Shown: positions 19,523 to 20,618 of the stretch, piece by piece
Numbering within the stretch: the first letter of the stretch is position 1
How the letters are laid out: the number at the start of each line of letters is the position of its first letter
Assembly (NCBI GenBank): GCA_019693395.1
Contig: JAAMXP010004974.1
Coordinates: 1 to 20,618 of the forward strand
Reading direction: 5' to 3'
DNA: 20,618 nucleotides
Source of the DNA: Ettlia oleoabundans
Taxonomy: Eukaryota > Chlorophyta > Chlorophyceae > Chlamydomonadales
Made by a program: the position numbers and the translations under genes
Notes under the pieces: model-generated
The model's database searches: none
What the model saw: the letters and a program-made list of their open reading frames with translations, nothing else
Told to the model about the DNA's origin: nothing

Positions 19523-19947
19523 TGCCGATGTCGGAGGAGGCGGCAAACGCAGCGCGCAAGTTTGTCGAGCGGTTGCGGGGGCAAGATGAAATCCTTGTAT
19601 GCCGGCCGCGCTGGAGCGCATGCGTGAGGGATGCCCTGGATCCGGAGAGGACAGGCAAGGTGGTATAACTCACAAGCTACTAACAGCAAATGGCAGAGTG
19701 CAGGAGCCAACGGGGGCCGCAAGTGACTCCCGCCTTGCCAGCATGCTGCAGCACTCGCCTTGCCGCCATGTCACCGCCCCCAAGCGGTGGCGAGGTCGCT
19801 GCACGTGGTCTTTGTGTGTGATGGCATTTCACGGGTGATAGCAGCAAACGTCTTGAAAAATTGCAAAGGAGACCTGCTGTAAATGCTGTTGTCCGTAATG
19901 GTGGCACGCGCACACTTGAACCTGCCCGGCGCTACCCGCCAAGCTGG
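19523..19947 (-). other. Spacer between phosphoglycerate mutase and pyridoxal kinase
   Basis: This holds the 3' UTR of the mutase gene and the promoter and 5' UTR of pyridoxal kinase, both on the minus strand. If the upstream ATG at 19621 is used, 19523-19621 is coding. I see no other gene and no clear TATA box. Confidence 0.5.
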
Positions 19948-20618
19948 CTAGCTGACCGCCTCCAAGCCAATAAACTGCCGAACTAGCGGCATAATACCGC
20001 TTCCTGGGAACCGCCCTAATGCGCCTGATGCCACCGCAATCTCAGAGAACTCTGCAACACCGTCGCCCAATACCAATGCTGGCCGCTGCCCCTCCTGCTG
20101 CTGCTGCTGTTGCTGCTGCTGGATTGCAACTGTATGCTGTTGTTGTTGTACTTGCTGCCCAACCTCCACTGCTGGCGGTGCTGGCATACTAATAACTGCA
20201 GACCTTGCACCGCTAGCAGCCGGTTCTTCGCTGCTTGGATGTGGAATTGAGCCCAGCATGATTGCCTCAACTGCTTCATCGCCACCCAGTGCTTGCACCT
20301 GCAGCAGCATTGCACATATGCAGCCAGAAAGAGAGTTTAGGACACAGCATCTGTGCACCAAGCAGCTTGCAATATAGATCTGCAAGACTGTAGAAGAACC
20401 GCCACACAAAGCGAGGCTGGCATGTGGCACCAGATTAAAGTTCACTTGTTGCACCATGGTTGTGCGTTGTGGGCATCACGCGTTTGAGCTCACCACGTGG
20501 CGCAGGTGCGCAATGGCAAAGGGCACGGGCTCATGTGAGTGGTCACCAAACTCGACCGGGGTGGAGTGGTCACCAGTCACCACAATACTGCATAACAGCA
20601 CCAGCAGGGGTCGGGGTG
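19948..20618 (-). CDS. apgM: Archaeal-type cofactor-independent phosphoglycerate mutase, C-terminal part
   Basis: The enzyme interconverts 3- and 2-phosphoglycerate in glycolysis without 2,3-bisphosphoglycerate and belongs to the alkaline phosphatase (metalloenzyme) superfamily. Two exons are seen on the minus strand: 20587-20494 and 20298-19948; the rest of the gene lies beyond the right edge, and 20618-20588 is intron. The first exon encodes IVVTGDHSTPVEFGDHS followed by HEPVPFAIAHLRHV, containing the metal-binding D-H pair of the superfamily and the ApgM-type DHS...PVP segment. The last exon begins VQALGGDEAV and ends FSEIAVASGALGRFPG then a helix to VS and TAG; E-x-x-x-x-x-G-x-L-G-R-F is typical of the family C-terminus. 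Between them lies a non-conserved insertion of about 60 residues rich in P, A and Q, with nine consecutive Q. An ORF running from 20457 through the intron is a read-through and was not used. Confidence 0.88.
20095..20121 (-). repeat. Polyglutamine (CAG)n tract in the phosphoglycerate mutase
   Basis: CTG units on the plus strand, interrupted by one TTG, are CAG/CAA codons on the minus strand and encode nine glutamines. A second, shorter Q run (VQQQQHTV) lies 8 codons upstream. Both are inside a linker not expected in the enzyme core. Confidence 0.85.

Noticed and set aside
20299..20457. ORF start MVQQVNFNLVPH as the N-terminus of a separate small gene
   Set aside because: It is intron sequence of the phosphoglycerate mutase read through into the last exon; clear donor (20493) and acceptor (20299) sites bracket it, and the upstream exon carries the family motif.

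Overview
The window is nuclear DNA of a green alga, most likely a trebouxiophyte-like chlorophyte. Every recognisable gene is split by many short introns (mostly 100-250 bases) with GT...AG ends and usually a TGCAG acceptor. Base composition is moderately GC-rich, and the protein families are those of plants and algae. No prokaryotic operon, transposase, rRNA, tRNA or CRISPR array was recognised. All gene models below were built by hand from reading frame, splice sites and family resemblance; no transcript evidence was available.

Layout: (1) 678-3668 (+), a 12-exon Mn-type cation diffusion facilitator (metal tolerance protein). (2) 4382-8402 (+) and (3) 9517-14121 (+), two tandem paralogous coiled-coil proteins of unknown function. 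Both begin with a short exon that looks like a chloroplast transit peptide, and both use only phase-0 introns. (4) 15611-16986 (-), a small heat-shock protein (HSP20). (5) 17283-19522 (-), pyridoxal kinase. (6) 19948 to the right edge (-), the C-terminal end of an archaeal-type cofactor-independent phosphoglycerate mutase, cut by the window. The three right-hand genes lie head to tail on the minus strand, and the HSP20 gene converges on coiled-coil gene 3.

The housekeeping and stress genes (metal transport, vitamin B6 salvage, glycolysis, protein protection) do not form an obvious pathway. The part worth attention is the coiled-coil pair. The two genes share exons of identical length in the same order (18, 63, 28 and 27 codons, plus 55/56). 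Gene 2 contains an exact six-fold 17-residue (51-bp) tandem repeat that is shorter in gene 3. Gene 3 has one intron with a GC donor at a place that is uninterrupted in gene 2. They appear to be a lineage-specific, rapidly evolving, probably plastid-targeted alpha-helical family built by duplication of symmetric exons.

The long gaps (1-677, 3669-4381, 8403-9516, 14122-15610) hold no supported gene and are described individually.
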